This document shows positions 8,107 through 17,872 of a stretch of 64,000 nt of DNA, one piece after another; the stretch's first letter is position 1; the number at the start of each line of letters is the position of its first letter. Source of the DNA: DASPSM01 sp963800135 (GTDB lineage: Bacteria > Planctomycetota > Planctomycetia > Planctomycetales > Planctomycetaceae); assembly GCA_963800135.1 (NCBI GenBank), contig CAWCZR010000010.1, positions 310,001 through 374,000 on the forward strand. The letters run 5' to 3'. The notes under the pieces were generated by a model. That model was not told the DNA's origin. It searched no databases and worked only from the letters and a program-made list of their open reading frames with translations. The position numbers and the translations under genes are program-made.

Positions 8107-10764
8107 ATGCAGTCCCCCTTCGCGATCTTCCGCAAGCACCAAAAAGTGGCCATGGTCATCCTCACCGGGTTGTCCATGTTCGCCTTCGTTGTCATGGACC
8201 AGCTGCGGGCCGAAAGTCCGATGACGTTGCCAATTCTGGCGGCCGCCGTCGGCATGATAGTCTTCGGCTTTTACGGATGGCGCCGCGGCGAGCCCGTCAC
8301 CTGGGGTGTGGCGGGAACGGCGCTCGGCGTCGCGATTGCCGTCGTGGCCATGCGTTTCACACCTGGGCCCAAGCCCCCCGTGCAGACGGCCATGGGCGAT
8401 ATCTCGCACGACAATCTCAACAACCTGATTACCAGACGGAACAACGCCAACAACTTTTTGCGGATGGCGTTCGAGAAGATTTCACCTCCCCGCAGCCAAA
8501 ATCCAATGTATCTCAACTATTACGAGCAGCAGCTGCGGAGCATCATGTTTGATTTCGGCCTCGGCCAAGGGGACGATCCCACGAACGATGTGATCATGGG
8601 CTTCCTGCTCGACAAGGAAGCCGACGACATGGGCCTGTCGGTCTCCGACGGCACGATTTCGGACTACATCAACAAGGTCACCGATAACAAGCTTTCGCCC
8701 ACTGAATATGGGGACATCCTCAAATCGCTGCGGCTGACCGACCAGCAGGTCTACGATGCCATCCGCGGCGAGCTGCGGGCCCGCCTGGCGATGGAAATGC
8801 TGCTGCCCCACGCATCGCCGACGCCCGAGCAGTATTGGGACGATTATCGCAAGCTGCAGGTCACCGAAACGCTGGATGTGGCCGCCGTGCCCGTCGCCGA
8901 CTTCCTCGCCGAGGCCCCCAAGCCGAGCGATGAAGAGATCCGCAAGTACTACGACGCCTGGAAGGGAATTCCGCCCCAGGGTCAAGGAGCGCCCGGCCTG
9001 ATGCAGCCGAGGCGGGCGCGGATCGAATACCTCGAGGCCGACTTTGCCGAGCTGGAAAAGCAGGTCGCCGCCAAGCCGGTTAGCGATGCCGAAGTCAAAA
9101 AGTACTACGAGGACCACAAGCAGGAATACCGCAATCGGCCGCCGGCCGGTTCTTCCAGCGTCAATCCGCTGATGGAGACGCCCAACGCGCTGACCAATCC
9201 CGGACTGACGGCGCCGGCCGCGCCCGTGTTGCCCGCACCGGTGTCGCCGCAAATGCCGCCGCCGGCCAAGCAGCCAACCGCTCCGAGTCTCCCCGCGCCC
9301 AATGCACCGACGACCGCGCCGCCCGCCACTCCGGCCGCTCCCAGCGGTTCCAAGTCGACGCCCGCGCCCCCAAAGAGCAGCGATAAGAACTCGAAGTCGG
9401 GTGCGATGAACGATCGTCCCGTCCGAACCGTCAGCCATGACGGCGAAATGCTGGCTCTCGCCGACGGACCGTTCGACCGTCCGATCCAGGTCGCCTATCA
9501 GACCGCCCCTCCGGCCAAATCAGCCCCCAAGAACGAAGCCGGCAAGAACGACGCCAAACCGGCGGGCCCGACTTCCAAGACCGGACCGGGCGCTCCTGCC
9601 GCCTTCCAGCCGCGCGAGCCGAAGCCACCGGCAATGCCACGGAGCGGCGGAGCGGCTAAATCGGAGACGGAGCCGGAATTTCGTCCGCTCGATGACTTGC
9701 TGCAGCGCGAGATCCGCGACCAGATCCTCCGCAATCGGACCGTCGAAGTCATGAAGGCCCGCGTCCAGGCCGGCTACGACTTTATGTCCAAACTGCGCGA
9801 ACAATTGATCCCAGCGGAACTTGGCGGCACGCCGGCGATGAACGCCGAAGAGCGGACCAAGGCGCTGAAAGATTACGCCGGCAAGCACGGTCTCAAGTAC
9901 GGGATCACGCCGCTGCTCTCGCCCATGGAGCTCAACGAAGCGGTCGACAAATACCCAATCGCCGCGGCCTCGGAGCCGCTCGATAATCCGTTCCAGAATC
10001 GCGAACCGATCGGCGTGCTGCAGGAAGTCTTTGGCACGACGCCGGAGACTCTGTTCCAGCCGGCGCAGGCTGACGATCACGACGCGCATCGTTTCGCGTT
10101 CTGGAAGGTGGAAGACCTTCCCGATCACGTGCCGTCGCTCGACGAGCCGGGCGTGCGCGAACAGGTGGTTCGCGGCTGGCAGATCGCCACGTTCGCTGAA
10201 AAGGCCGCCGACACGCGTGCCAAAGAGCTGGCGGACCTCGCCCGCAAGAACAGCAAGCCGATGACGGAGGCCCTCGCGGGGCAGACGGTGACGAACAAGC
10301 CCAAGGGGCCGTCGCTCGTCGTCGTGCCGACCGCGCCCTTCTCCTGGTACACGACCAGCTCCACCGCACCGCAGGGCCTGATGCAAGATACGACGCCCAA
10401 GCTGTCCGACATCGCGGGGGTCAAAGGAGCCGACGACGCGTTCATGAAGACCGTCTTCGACGAAATGAAGGTCGGCGACGTCAAGGCCGTCCCGAATATG
10501 GGCGGCTCCATTTTCTACGTCGTTCGCGTGAAGAACCGGCACCCGGAGAACGCCGAAGAAATGGCCGCGTTTCGCGCCCGCTTCATGAAGGAGAACTTCT
10601 TCGGCAGTTTCCTCGGCCACTCGACGTACGAGTATTTGAACGCTCCGGCCGAGCAAAGACTAGTGAGCGAATGGGCCGATCGACTGTTCGCCAAGTACCA
10701 GGTGAAGCGGAACGCGGACGAAGAGCCGGTACGCCAATCGCGTTCGCGGCGTCGGATGGGCTAA
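8107..10764 (+). CDS. SurA/PpiD-like membrane-anchored peptidyl-prolyl isomerase/chaperone family protein
   Basis: 885 residues. The N-terminus FRKHQKVAMVILTGLSMFAF is the cytoplasmic start and first membrane helix seen in planctomycete SurA_N-type proteins; two more hydrophobic segments follow (about 40-57 and 65-82). The large exported part has SurA-N-like helical sequence (degradative marks such as LLDKEADDMGLSVSDGTISDY), two long Pro/Ala/Lys-rich low-complexity spacers (about residues 357-430 and 462-525), and a C-terminal segment resembling a divergent rotamase fold (VFDEMKVGDVKAVPNMGGS). The expected role is folding of exported proteins. A canonical parvulin active site is not obvious, so it may act only as a chaperone. 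A GAGGAAAG Shine-Dalgarno precedes ATG 8107. It stands alone, divergent from topA. Confidence 0.75.
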   Translation: MQSPFAIFRKHQKVAMVILTGLSMFAFVVMDQLRAESPMTLPILAAAVGMIVFGFYGWRRGEPVTWGVAGTALGVAIAVVAMRFTPGPKPPVQTAMGDISHDNLNNLITRRNNANNFLRMAFEKISPPRSQNPMYLNYYEQQLRSIMFDFGLGQGDDPTNDVIMGFLLDKEADDMGLSVSDGTISDYINKVTDNKLSPTEYGDILKSLRLTDQQVYDAIRGELRARLAMEMLLPHASPTPEQYWDDYRKLQVTETLDVAAVPVADFLAEAPKPSDEEIRKYYDAWKGIPPQGQGAPGLMQPRRARIEYLEADFAELEKQVAAKPVSDAEVKKYYEDHKQEYRNRPPAGSSSVNPLMETPNALTNPGLTAPAAPVLPAPVSPQMPPPAKQPTAPSLPAPNAPTTAPPATPAAPSGSKSTPAPPKSSDKNSKSGAMNDRPVRTVSHDGEMLALADGPFDRPIQVAYQTAPPAKSAPKNEAGKNDAKPAGPTSKTGPGAPAAFQPREPKPPAMPRSGGAAKSETEPEFRPLDDLLQREIRDQILRNRTVEVMKARVQAGYDFMSKLREQLIPAELGGTPAMNAEERTKALKDYAGKHGLKYGITPLLSPMELNEAVDKYPIAAASEPLDNPFQNREPIGVLQEVFGTTPETLFQPAQADDHDAHRFAFWKVEDLPDHVPSLDEPGVREQVVRGWQIATFAEKAADTRAKELADLARKNSKPMTEALAGQTVTNKPKGPSLVVVPTAPFSWYTTSSTAPQGLMQDTTPKLSDIAGVKGADDAFMKTVFDEMKVGDVKAVPNMGGSIFYVVRVKNRHPENAEEMAAFRARFMKENFFGSFLGHSTYEYLNAPAEQRLVSEWADRLFAKYQVKRNADEEPVRQSRSRRRMG

Positions 10765-10796
10765 AGAACAGCGAATCGCGCGTCGGCGTCAGCGGC

Positions 10797-11768
10797 TTAG
10801 CGCGGGCGCAGCGTTCGCAGGAAGAACTGATCCACGGCGTCGGTCACGTAGGGAACGCACTGGATTGAGTGCGGGCAGTGGTCGACGTGTGCGAGCCGCA
10901 GGTAGGTCAGATCGTGCCGGCCGGCCGCGGAGAGCGCCGCCACATAGCGATCGGCCGTCTCGACGCCAACCTGGGCGTCGGCCTCGCCGTAAATTAAGAG
11001 GAGAGGCGGTCCCTGCGCGGCCACATAGTGCCCGGGAGAGGCTTGCTCGTACCGGGCCGCGCGGTCGCCCTCGGGCGGACCGCCCATAAAGCGACCGACT
11101 ACTTCTCGAAGCGTTCCACGACGGTAGTCCGCCACCAGGTCGATCGGTCCGCCGTCGCTGACGGCGGCCTGCACGCGGCTCGACCGCTCGAGCGGTTGAT
11201 TCCGATCGGCCGGATCTTCGCAGACGGCCAGCATGAGCGCGAGATGTCCGCCGGCCGAGTTGCCCCACGCGCCGAACAGCCGCACGTCGAGCCCATATTC
11301 GGCGGCATGCTGTCGCAGCCAGCGGACAGCGTCCCGGCAGTCGTCGAGCGCGGCCGGATAGGGGGCCTCTTTCGACAGGCGGTAGTTGATCGTCGCCGCG
11401 GCGAAGCCCAGCCGGGCAAAGTCGACGATGTTGGCCGGCACGTGGTGCTCATCGGAGGCGAAGCTCGATTTGTCCCCCGTGATCCAGCCGCCGCCGTGAA
11501 TGACCACGATCGTCGGATGCGGGCCCGGGTGCGAGTCGCCGGGGAGCGCCAAATCCAACTGGCACGCTTTGCAGCCGCTCTTGTAGGAGAGATTCAAATC
11601 GGTGCGGATGTAGTCTCGGCTTTTGGCCGTCGCGACGCTCATCCGAGCCGCCGGCGGTGCGAATTTCGGCGGTGGAGGCGCTGGGTCGCCGGCAGAGCCG
11701 CCAGCGCCGCACAGGAAGAGGAAGAACGGCGCAGCGCCGGTCACAATGAATCGCTGGTTCGTCATCAT
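10797..11768 (-). CDS. Secreted alpha/beta-hydrolase (esterase/lipase, BD-FAE-like)
   Basis: 323-residue serine hydrolase. It has the oxyanion motif HGGGW, nucleophile elbow GNSAGG, an acid in GEADAQVG and a His in HVDHCPHS, which together form a full catalytic triad. The N-terminus (FIVTGAAPFFLFLCGAGG) looks like a signal peptide or lipoprotein-type leader (LFLCGAG). It is likely to cleave carboxyl-ester bonds on an exported or envelope substrate, perhaps acylated polysaccharide; the substrate is unknown. The start ATG at 11768 overlaps the TGA stop of the upstream chloride-channel gene by 4 bp (ATGA), so the two are probably translated from one message. No terminator is obvious after the stop. 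Confidence 0.85.
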   Translation of the reverse strand: MMTNQRFIVTGAAPFFLFLCGAGGSAGDPAPPPPKFAPPAARMSVATAKSRDYIRTDLNLSYKSGCKACQLDLALPGDSHPGPHPTIVVIHGGGWITGDKSSFASDEHHVPANIVDFARLGFAAATINYRLSKEAPYPAALDDCRDAVRWLRQHAAEYGLDVRLFGAWGNSAGGHLALMLAVCEDPADRNQPLERSSRVQAAVSDGGPIDLVADYRRGTLREVVGRFMGGPPEGDRAARYEQASPGHYVAAQGPPLLLIYGEADAQVGVETADRYVAALSAAGRHDLTYLRLAHVDHCPHSIQCVPYVTDAVDQFFLRTLRPR

Positions 11769-13750
11769 CGCGACCCGGCCGCTTTAAAGACTGATCGATT
11801 CGACCGCCCGGGGGCCAACTGCTCCTCAACCAGCCCGTGGACGTGCCGCAAATAGGCATTCGAGATGTCCGCGCGCTGGACCAGCCCGAGCACCTTGCGG
11901 TCGGTCGTGCCGTCGATGACGGGCAGGGCGGTGAGGTCGTTTTCGACAAACAGCTCCAGCGCCCGATCGACGCGGTCTTCCAGGTGCAGCGCGTCGATAT
12001 CGGTCCGCATCAAGTCGGCCGCCAGGATCATCGAGCGTGAGTGCGGCGACTGCGCGGCCAGATGGACCTCCTCCAGGCTCAACACGCCCAGCAGACGACC
12101 GTCGGGGTCGGTGACGGGCAGCGCGTTGCACGACGCGCTCGTCATGACGTTCAGCACGCGGTCCAGCTGATCCTCCGGGTGGACGACCGGCACCTGGTGC
12201 GGAAAGACGAACTGGCTGACCTGCAGACCTGTCAGCACTTCGCGGACGTAATCGCCCTGGTGGGCTGGGGAACGCGAGCGGCTTTCCACCTGCGAGCTGT
12301 AAATCGACTGCTCGTCGGACAGCAAAAAAGCAATCGCGCAGACCCACAGCGTCGGCAAGAGGAGGTCATAGTTGCCTGTCATTTCGCTGACGATGACCAT
12401 GGTCGAAAACGGCGTTTTGGCGGCGGCAGCGAAGAAGCCGGCCATCCCCACGATCACGAAACAGCCCGGCTGCGGCGCGAGCCACGGTCGGATCCAGTGC
12501 AGCACGATGCCGAGCGCCCCGCCCCCGCAGCCGCCGATCACCATCGAAGGGCCGAACACCCCTCCCGAACCGCCGCTGCCAATTGTGAGCCCCGTGGTGA
12601 GGATCTTGCCGAGCGCGATCAGCATCAGCACGAGCGCCAAGCCTAGGTTGGCGAGGTCCTGATTGGGGATTGTCATCGCGTCCTGGAGACTGCCGTAGCC
12701 GAATGACAATACGGCGAGGACACGCTGGTCGCGTCCCAGCCCGAAATAGAGGGCGAGGCCCAACAGGCCGCTGGCGAGCGCGCCGATCGCCGGCTTGACG
12801 TGGGGCGGGATCTTCCAGCTGTGAAACAGGTGCGTGAGGCCGTAAAACGTTCGCGTGTAGATCATGGCCAGCACGACCATCAACAGCGCGAGAATCAGGT
12901 AGGAAACGAGACGCAGCGGCTCGCTGAAGGTCAACACGCGGCGGACGTCGTCGGGAATCGTGAAGAGCGGCGCAAAGCCGAACCGCAGACCGAACGTGCA
13001 ATACGCGGCCACGCTCGCCAGTCCGGCCGGGATGATGACCTCCGACTCGAAGTCGGGCGAGCGATAGAGGACCTCGGCAGCGAAGAGCGCACCGGCCAAC
13101 GGCGCACGGAAGATGGCGGCCACACCGGCGCCCATGCCGGCGGCCATCAGCGTACGCCGCTCGACGGGGCGCAGACGCAGGATTGTTCCCAGATACGACC
13201 CGAAGCCGGCGCCGATCTGGGCGATGGGTCCTTCACGACCGCCCGAGCCGCCGGTGCCCAAGGTGAGCGCGCTCGCGACAATCTTGACGAGCGGCACCCG
13301 AGGGCGGATCAGACCTTGGTGGTAGTGATAGGCCGAAATTGCCGCATCCGTCCCGTGGCCCTCCGCCTCGGGAGCAATCGAGAAGACCAGCAGACCGCTG
13401 AGCAGTCCGCCCAAAGTCGGAATGATCAAGAGCATCCACGGACGAAACGGAGTGGTCGATTCGGCAAACAGCGACGGTTCGCCGCCGGGCGGAGTCGGCC
13501 GGTAGCCGACCCAATCTTCGAGGGCGTAGTGAAACACGTCCTGGCAGGCGAGGTAAAAGACGATCGCCCCCAGACCGGCGATCACTCCCACCAGCACCGA
13601 AAGCAGCATCAGCCGGCCCTGCGGCCGAAACCGCTTGCGAGCCAGGCTCCAGAATTCGGGTAACCACTTGAGCGGGTGCGAGGGGACGGGGATTTTGGAC
13701 TGGTGGCCGGTCGCGCTCGGCGGACCCTCGGACACGTCATGCCCGTCCAT
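11765..13750 (-). CDS. ClC-family chloride channel/transporter with C-terminal CBS pair
   Basis: 661 residues. The ClC core (about 45-465) carries the selectivity motifs GSGGREGP and GGSGGVFGP plus many hydrophobic helices, followed by two CBS domains (about 510-650) that in the family bind adenine nucleotides. Sequence alone does not separate a channel from an H+/Cl- exchanger. The gating-glutamate region GREGP is intact. It sits in the inner membrane with cytoplasmic CBS domains. The gene ends in ATGA overlap with the esterase gene. A 4-TM protein gene lies ~115 bp upstream on the same strand. Confidence 0.92.
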   Translation of the reverse strand: MDGHDVSEGPPSATGHQSKIPVPSHPLKWLPEFWSLARKRFRPQGRLMLLSVLVGVIAGLGAIVFYLACQDVFHYALEDWVGYRPTPPGGEPSLFAESTTPFRPWMLLIIPTLGGLLSGLLVFSIAPEAEGHGTDAAISAYHYHQGLIRPRVPLVKIVASALTLGTGGSGGREGPIAQIGAGFGSYLGTILRLRPVERRTLMAAGMGAGVAAIFRAPLAGALFAAEVLYRSPDFESEVIIPAGLASVAAYCTFGLRFGFAPLFTIPDDVRRVLTFSEPLRLVSYLILALLMVVLAMIYTRTFYGLTHLFHSWKIPPHVKPAIGALASGLLGLALYFGLGRDQRVLAVLSFGYGSLQDAMTIPNQDLANLGLALVLMLIALGKILTTGLTIGSGGSGGVFGPSMVIGGCGGGALGIVLHWIRPWLAPQPGCFVIVGMAGFFAAAAKTPFSTMVIVSEMTGNYDLLLPTLWVCAIAFLLSDEQSIYSSQVESRSRSPAHQGDYVREVLTGLQVSQFVFPHQVPVVHPEDQLDRVLNVMTSASCNALPVTDPDGRLLGVLSLEEVHLAAQSPHSRSMILAADLMRTDIDALHLEDRVDRALELFVENDLTALPVIDGTTDRKVLGLVQRADISNAYLRHVHGLVEEQLAPGRSNRSVFKAAGSR

Positions 13751-13865
13751 CGACAGATTGCCTTACCGCGGAAAAGAGTAACCCGCTGGTGGCCGTTGGG
13801 CCGCCAGCGTCGGGCCGTGCGGCCGTCGCGTGGGGAGACGTCCGAGCGGAAGCTGAAACGCTCTT

Positions 13866-14288
13866 TTATCTCGCGACAGCGTAGATGACCAGTACCGCGG
13901 CGGTCCAAAACACCGCGAAGACCAAGATGGCCAGGCCGATCATCGACAGCACCATCGCCCATCCCTTAGTCCAATAATAAAACGGGTCGAGACCCGGCGG
14001 GCGGGGAAAGACGTATCCCAAGCCGGAAAAGAAGACAAGGGCTCCCAGCCCGATGGGGAAGAAAGCCTGGTGCCATTCGGGGATTTTGAGCCTGTCGAAC
14101 GCGTAAGCCAGGCCAAGAAACCAGGGGACCAGGTAGAGCGAACCAAAGTGGACCGCCCGGATATCGCGGAAATGCGGTTTGAGGGACGGGGCCACCTTGA
14201 GGTCGAGCAAAGTCCACAGAATGCCGGTCACGACCATCGAGACCATGTGCAAGCCGGCAAGCACGAAATAGAGCTCCCGCATCGTCAT
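13866..14288 (-). CDS. Small four-helix integral membrane protein of unknown function
   Basis: 140 residues with four clear hydrophobic segments (about 5-25, 48-67, 78-95 and 112-138). A conserved-looking loop, HFRDIRAVHFGSLYLVPW, joins helices 1 and 2. I do not recognise the family. ATG at 14288 is taken as start; an in-frame ATG at 14282 is equally possible. It is divergent from the redoxin/monooxygenase gene and lies 115 bp upstream of the chloride-channel gene on the same strand, so co-transcription is possible. Base composition matches its neighbours. Confidence 0.65.
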   Translation of the reverse strand: MTMRELYFVLAGLHMVSMVVTGILWTLLDLKVAPSLKPHFRDIRAVHFGSLYLVPWFLGLAYAFDRLKIPEWHQAFFPIGLGALVFFSGLGYVFPRPPGLDPFYYWTKGWAMVLSMIGLAILVFAVFWTAAVLVIYAVAR

Positions 14289-14609
14289 CGCTTTAACGTC
14301 CTGCGGGTTCTGTGACCCGCGAAACCAAGAAAATGAGTGCAGACGCCGTCATCCGCGGGCGGCACCAGGAGCCGGCCGAAAAAGTTCGCTTCAGCCTACT
14401 CGTGCGATACCGTCGCGCCCACGCTGACGATAAACTTGCCGAGGTATTTCTATGGCTAGCGGGAATTGCCCGCCCGGAATTGGCGGCAGTTGACCGCCGT
14501 CGTACGATATCGGGACGGCCGTGCGGCGGCCGCAGCGATAGAAATTCCCCGTCAACACCGCCCAAACAGTCTCTCCGGTTCGCGCACTGGCGGAGCGAGG
14601 AAGAAAACA
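14289..14609. other. Divergent intergenic region before the redoxin fusion gene
   Basis: These 321 bases separate the 4-TM gene (minus) and the fusion gene (plus). An in-frame upstream extension of the fusion gene to 14466 is possible but its translation looks random (Arg/Ala-rich) and precedes a good signal peptide, so it is treated as noncoding. GAGG at 14597-14600 is the likely ribosome-binding site for ATG 14610. No other signal was found. Confidence 0.5.
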
Positions 14610-16637
14610 ATGCGTGCTGGCGTCGCCTCCTGTCTCGGGTTCATCGGCTTATTACTGACTTCCGCCTCGTTGTCGGCGTCCCCTCCGTCGAAGTCCCCGG
14701 CGGCGGAGAAACCGCAAACTCGCCCGACGATCGTCAATTTCGCGCTGGCCGATATTCACGCCGAAAAATGGTCGCTCGACTCCCAGAAGGACAAAGACGT
14801 TGTGGTTGTGGCCTTCTTGGGCACCGAATGCCCGCTGGCTAAGCTCTACGGCCCCCGCCTGGGGCAGTTGGCGACGAGCTACGCCGGCAAGAGCGTGGCC
14901 TTTGTTGCCATCGATTCCAACGTGCAAGACTCGCTGGCCGAGTTGACGGCTTATGCCCGCACGGCGCACCTCGAGTTTTCCGTGCTGCGGGACGTAAAGA
15001 ACGAAGTGGCCCACCAATTTGGCGCAACGCGCAATCCAACGGTTTTTGTCCTCGATCGGGATCGGGCGGTCCGCTATCACGGCCGCATCGACGATCAATA
15101 CGGCGTCGGCTTTGCACGGAAGGAAGCCAAGCGTCAGGACCTCAAGCTGGCGATCGATGAGTTGCTGTCCGGGCACGACGTCACGGTGGCGGAGACAACG
15201 GTCGTCGGCTGCTTGATCGGCCGCGCGCACGAGCCGCAGGCCCACGCCTCCGTCACCTACTCGAACCAAATCGCTCGCTTGTTCAACAGGCGGTGCGTCG
15301 AGTGCCATCACGCCGGCGATATCGCTCCCTTCTCGCTGACGAGTTACGACGACGCCTCAGGCTGGGCCGAAATGATCGCCGAGGTGGTTGACCAGGGGCG
15401 GATGCCTCCCTGGCACGCCGATCCCAAGTTCGGCAAGTTCGCCGACGATCGCCGGCTGACGGACGAAGAGCGGCGCGAGATTCACGAATGGGTCGACGCC
15501 GGGGCCCCCCAAGGTGATCCGAAAGAGACGCCACCGGTACCGACCTTCCCTTCGACAGGCTGGCACCACGACCGAGCGCCCGACCTGGTCCTGGCGATGA
15601 GCCCAGAGCCGTACCACGTGAAGGCCGACGGCGTGCTGCGCTATCAGCATTTTCGCGTCGAAACGGGTTTCACCGCGGACAAATGGATCGAGATGGCCGA
15701 GGTGATGCCGGGCAACCGGGCCGTCGTGCATCACGTGCTCGTGCACTGCCGCTCGAATCGCGGCGGGTTTGGCGACGGAGTAGCGGGTCAGGGATTTTTG
15801 GCGGCCTACGTTCCCGGGCTGCGGCCGATTCCGTATGCGAAGGGTATGGCCAAGTGCATGCCGGCCGGCTCGTCACTCACGTTCCAGATCCACTACACGC
15901 CCAACGGCACGGCTCAGGACGACGTCACGCGGATCGGGCTATGGTTCGCCGATCCGAAAAGCGTGACCCGCGAAGTCAAAACGGTCGCCGCGACCAATCT
16001 GATGTTTTCTATTCCCCCCGGTGCCGACAATTACCGGGTCGACGCGACGTCGAACCGCTTGCCCGAGGGATCGCAGGTGCTGACCTTCATGCCGCACATG
16101 CACCTCCGCGGTAAATCGTTCTTTTACGAGGCCGTCTTCCCGAACGGCAAACGCGAGACCCTGCTCGATGTGCCGAAGTACGATTTCAACTGGCAGACCG
16201 CCTATCGCGAGGTGAAGCCGCTATCGTTCCCGGCCGGCACGCGTATCCACGCGATCGCCCACTTCGACAATTCGGAGGAAAACCTCAACAATCCGAATCC
16301 GAAAAAGCACGTCTTCTGGGGGGACCAGACCTACGAAGAGATGATGATCGGCTACTTCGACCTGTCCGTGCCCAAAGGCACGCAGCTGGAAAACGGTCGC
16401 GGTTTTCGCCGGCGCGAAGGTCGCGGGCTAGGGGCGGGCGGCGGCCTGAACTCGGAGGGGCTTGCCGGAATGCTCAAGGGGCTCGACGCCAATCACGACG
16501 GGAAAATCTCGCGCGACGAAGTTCCACCGCAATTTCAGGACATGTTCGACCGCATCAGCGGCGGTAAGAACAGCATTTCGGTCGAAGATGCGGCGAAGCT
16601 CATCACGCGCTTGCGCCGCGGCGCGGATCGTTCCTGA
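14610..16637 (+). CDS. Secreted redoxin / c-type haem / Cu-monooxygenase-fold / EF-hand fusion protein
   Basis: 675 residues. An N-terminal signal peptide (ATG 14610, GAGG 9 nt upstream) is followed by an AhpC/TSA-type redoxin domain (~30-190; single Cys in LGTECPLA, so one-Cys type). Next is a haem-c site, Cys229-Val-Glu-Cys232-His233. A region resembling the two-domain copper type II ascorbate-dependent monooxygenase fold follows, with candidate copper ligands in VVHHVLVHC (~375), FQIHYTPNG (~427) and MPHMHLRG (~494). The C-terminal calcium-binding EF-hand is DANHDGKISRDE (~626). The haem and copper sites imply periplasmic redox chemistry on an unknown substrate. Architecture of this type is frequent in planctomycetes; the domain calls are motif-based. 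The gene is monocistronic, ending 249 bp before nuoA. Confidence 0.85.
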   Translation: MRAGVASCLGFIGLLLTSASLSASPPSKSPAAEKPQTRPTIVNFALADIHAEKWSLDSQKDKDVVVVAFLGTECPLAKLYGPRLGQLATSYAGKSVAFVAIDSNVQDSLAELTAYARTAHLEFSVLRDVKNEVAHQFGATRNPTVFVLDRDRAVRYHGRIDDQYGVGFARKEAKRQDLKLAIDELLSGHDVTVAETTVVGCLIGRAHEPQAHASVTYSNQIARLFNRRCVECHHAGDIAPFSLTSYDDASGWAEMIAEVVDQGRMPPWHADPKFGKFADDRRLTDEERREIHEWVDAGAPQGDPKETPPVPTFPSTGWHHDRAPDLVLAMSPEPYHVKADGVLRYQHFRVETGFTADKWIEMAEVMPGNRAVVHHVLVHCRSNRGGFGDGVAGQGFLAAYVPGLRPIPYAKGMAKCMPAGSSLTFQIHYTPNGTAQDDVTRIGLWFADPKSVTREVKTVAATNLMFSIPPGADNYRVDATSNRLPEGSQVLTFMPHMHLRGKSFFYEAVFPNGKRETLLDVPKYDFNWQTAYREVKPLSFPAGTRIHAIAHFDNSEENLNNPNPKKHVFWGDQTYEEMMIGYFDLSVPKGTQLENGRGFRRREGRGLGAGGGLNSEGLAGMLKGLDANHDGKISRDEVPPQFQDMFDRISGGKNSISVEDAAKLITRLRRGADRS

Positions 16638-16678
16638 AGCGACGTCTGCCGTCAATGAAAGTGCGCCACGCGGCCCGC

Positions 16679-16707
16679 TTGTCGAGCGGCGAACCGCTGG
16701 CTAGAAT
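16679..16707 (+). promoter_or_regulatory. Candidate promoter of the nuo operon
   Basis: TTGTCG (16679-16684) and TAGAAT (16702-16707) are spaced by 17 bp, about 180 bp before the nuoA start. The -10 box is a 5/6 match and the spacing is ideal for a housekeeping sigma factor. A ~170-nt leader would follow, in which I see no clear riboswitch. Confidence 0.5.
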
Positions 16708-16886
16708 CGCGGCGGCAGCCGGCTCGCTGGTTGACGCGAACGTGTTCTCGCGGCCAGTCTTGTTGCAACGCCGCTTGCGTTTGACGGCGTGCGCCGCAGT
16801 TTGCGTGTGCCGAGCGTCGGGCTGGCCGGGCTTCGTTGGCCGGTTCTGCTGGAAGAACGTGCTGAACTAGAAGAACCAAGAGACCC

Positions 16887-17276
16887 GTGGGCGACCATCT
16901 CCCCTCCTTCGAACCGATTCTGCTGTTTGCGGCCGTGCTGGTCGGGTTTTGCATTGTCAACCTGATCCTGGCCCACACGATTGGTCCGAAGCGGAAGACG
17001 GCCGTCAAGGACATGCCCTACGAATCGGGCATGGACCCCATCGCCGACGCCCGGCAGCCGTTTGACGTCAAATTCTCGCTGATTGCCATCCTGTTCCTGC
17101 TCTTCGACGTCGAATTGCTGTTCCTCTTTCCCTGGGCGGTGAGCGCGTACGAAGCCAACGGCGGCGTGCCAGTCGAAATGCGGCGCGACGTTTTTTGGGT
17201 GATGGTGGCCTTCGTGCTGACGCTGCTGGTCCCTTACGTCTACGCCTGGCGGAAGGGGGTCTTTCAGTGGCGATAA
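16887..17276 (+). CDS. nuoA: NADH-quinone oxidoreductase subunit A
   Basis: 129-residue membrane subunit with three transmembrane helices. It contains the family loop PYESGMDP and the helix-2 region FDVELLFLFPWA (conserved acidic Asp/Glu). It forms part of the quinone-channel end of the complex I membrane arm. GTG start at 16887. It is the first gene of the 14-gene nuo operon, and its stop (TAA 17274-17276) overlaps the nuoB start. Confidence 0.96.
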   Translation: MGDHLPSFEPILLFAAVLVGFCIVNLILAHTIGPKRKTAVKDMPYESGMDPIADARQPFDVKFSLIAILFLLFDVELLFLFPWAVSAYEANGGVPVEMRRDVFWVMVAFVLTLLVPYVYAWRKGVFQWR

Positions 17277-17872
17277 CATCCGACAACGTCTTCATGACGC
17301 AGCTGGACGCGGCCGCCAACTGGGCCCGCTCCAACAGCCTGTGGCCGATGCCGTTTGCCACGGCCTGCTGCGGCATCGAGCTGATGGCGACCGCCTCGTC
17401 CCGATACGACATCGCCCGCTTCGGCGCGGAAGTCATGCGGTTCAGCCCGCGGCAGTGCGATTTGTTGATCGTCGCCGGCCGCGTGGTGATGAAGATGCTT
17501 CCCGTGCTGCAGCGGATCTGGCTGCAGATGCCCGAGCCGAAGTGGTGCATCTCGATGGGTGCCTGTGCCTGCACGGGGGGCGTGTTCGACACGTACGCCG
17601 TCGTGCTGGGCGTCGACCGCTTCATCCCGGTCGATATCTACGTTCCCGGCTGCCCGCCGCGGCCCGAGCAACTGTTGAACTCGATCATCGAGCTGCAGGA
17701 TGCGATCAAGAAGCACGGCACGCTAAACGGGACGGAATTCGCGGACCGCCGCACGGCCGAGGGGCCCGCCCCCTTGTCGCTCGAGGAACTGCGCCGCAGT
17801 CGGGACTTCCTGCTGGCAAAAGCGGGGGATGAAGAATTGGCCCAACAACAACGGACGGCCCCGCCCACATAA
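17267..17872 (+). CDS. nuoB: NADH-quinone oxidoreductase subunit B (N2 cluster)
   Basis: About 201 residues from GTG 17267, chosen because GGAAGGGGG lies just upstream and the frame before it overlaps nuoA. Tandem cysteines in ATACCGIELMA, plus later Cys in MGACACTGG and VPGCPPRPE, bind the N2 4Fe-4S cluster, the last electron carrier before quinone. The C-terminal ~40 residues are a polar extension. The start overlaps nuoA by 10 bp, and its TAA shares a base with the nuoC ATG. Confidence 0.95.
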   Translation: MAITSDNVFMTQLDAAANWARSNSLWPMPFATACCGIELMATASSRYDIARFGAEVMRFSPRQCDLLIVAGRVVMKMLPVLQRIWLQMPEPKWCISMGACACTGGVFDTYAVVLGVDRFIPVDIYVPGCPPRPEQLLNSIIELQDAIKKHGTLNGTEFADRRTAEGPAPLSLEELRRSRDFLLAKAGDEELAQQQRTAPPT

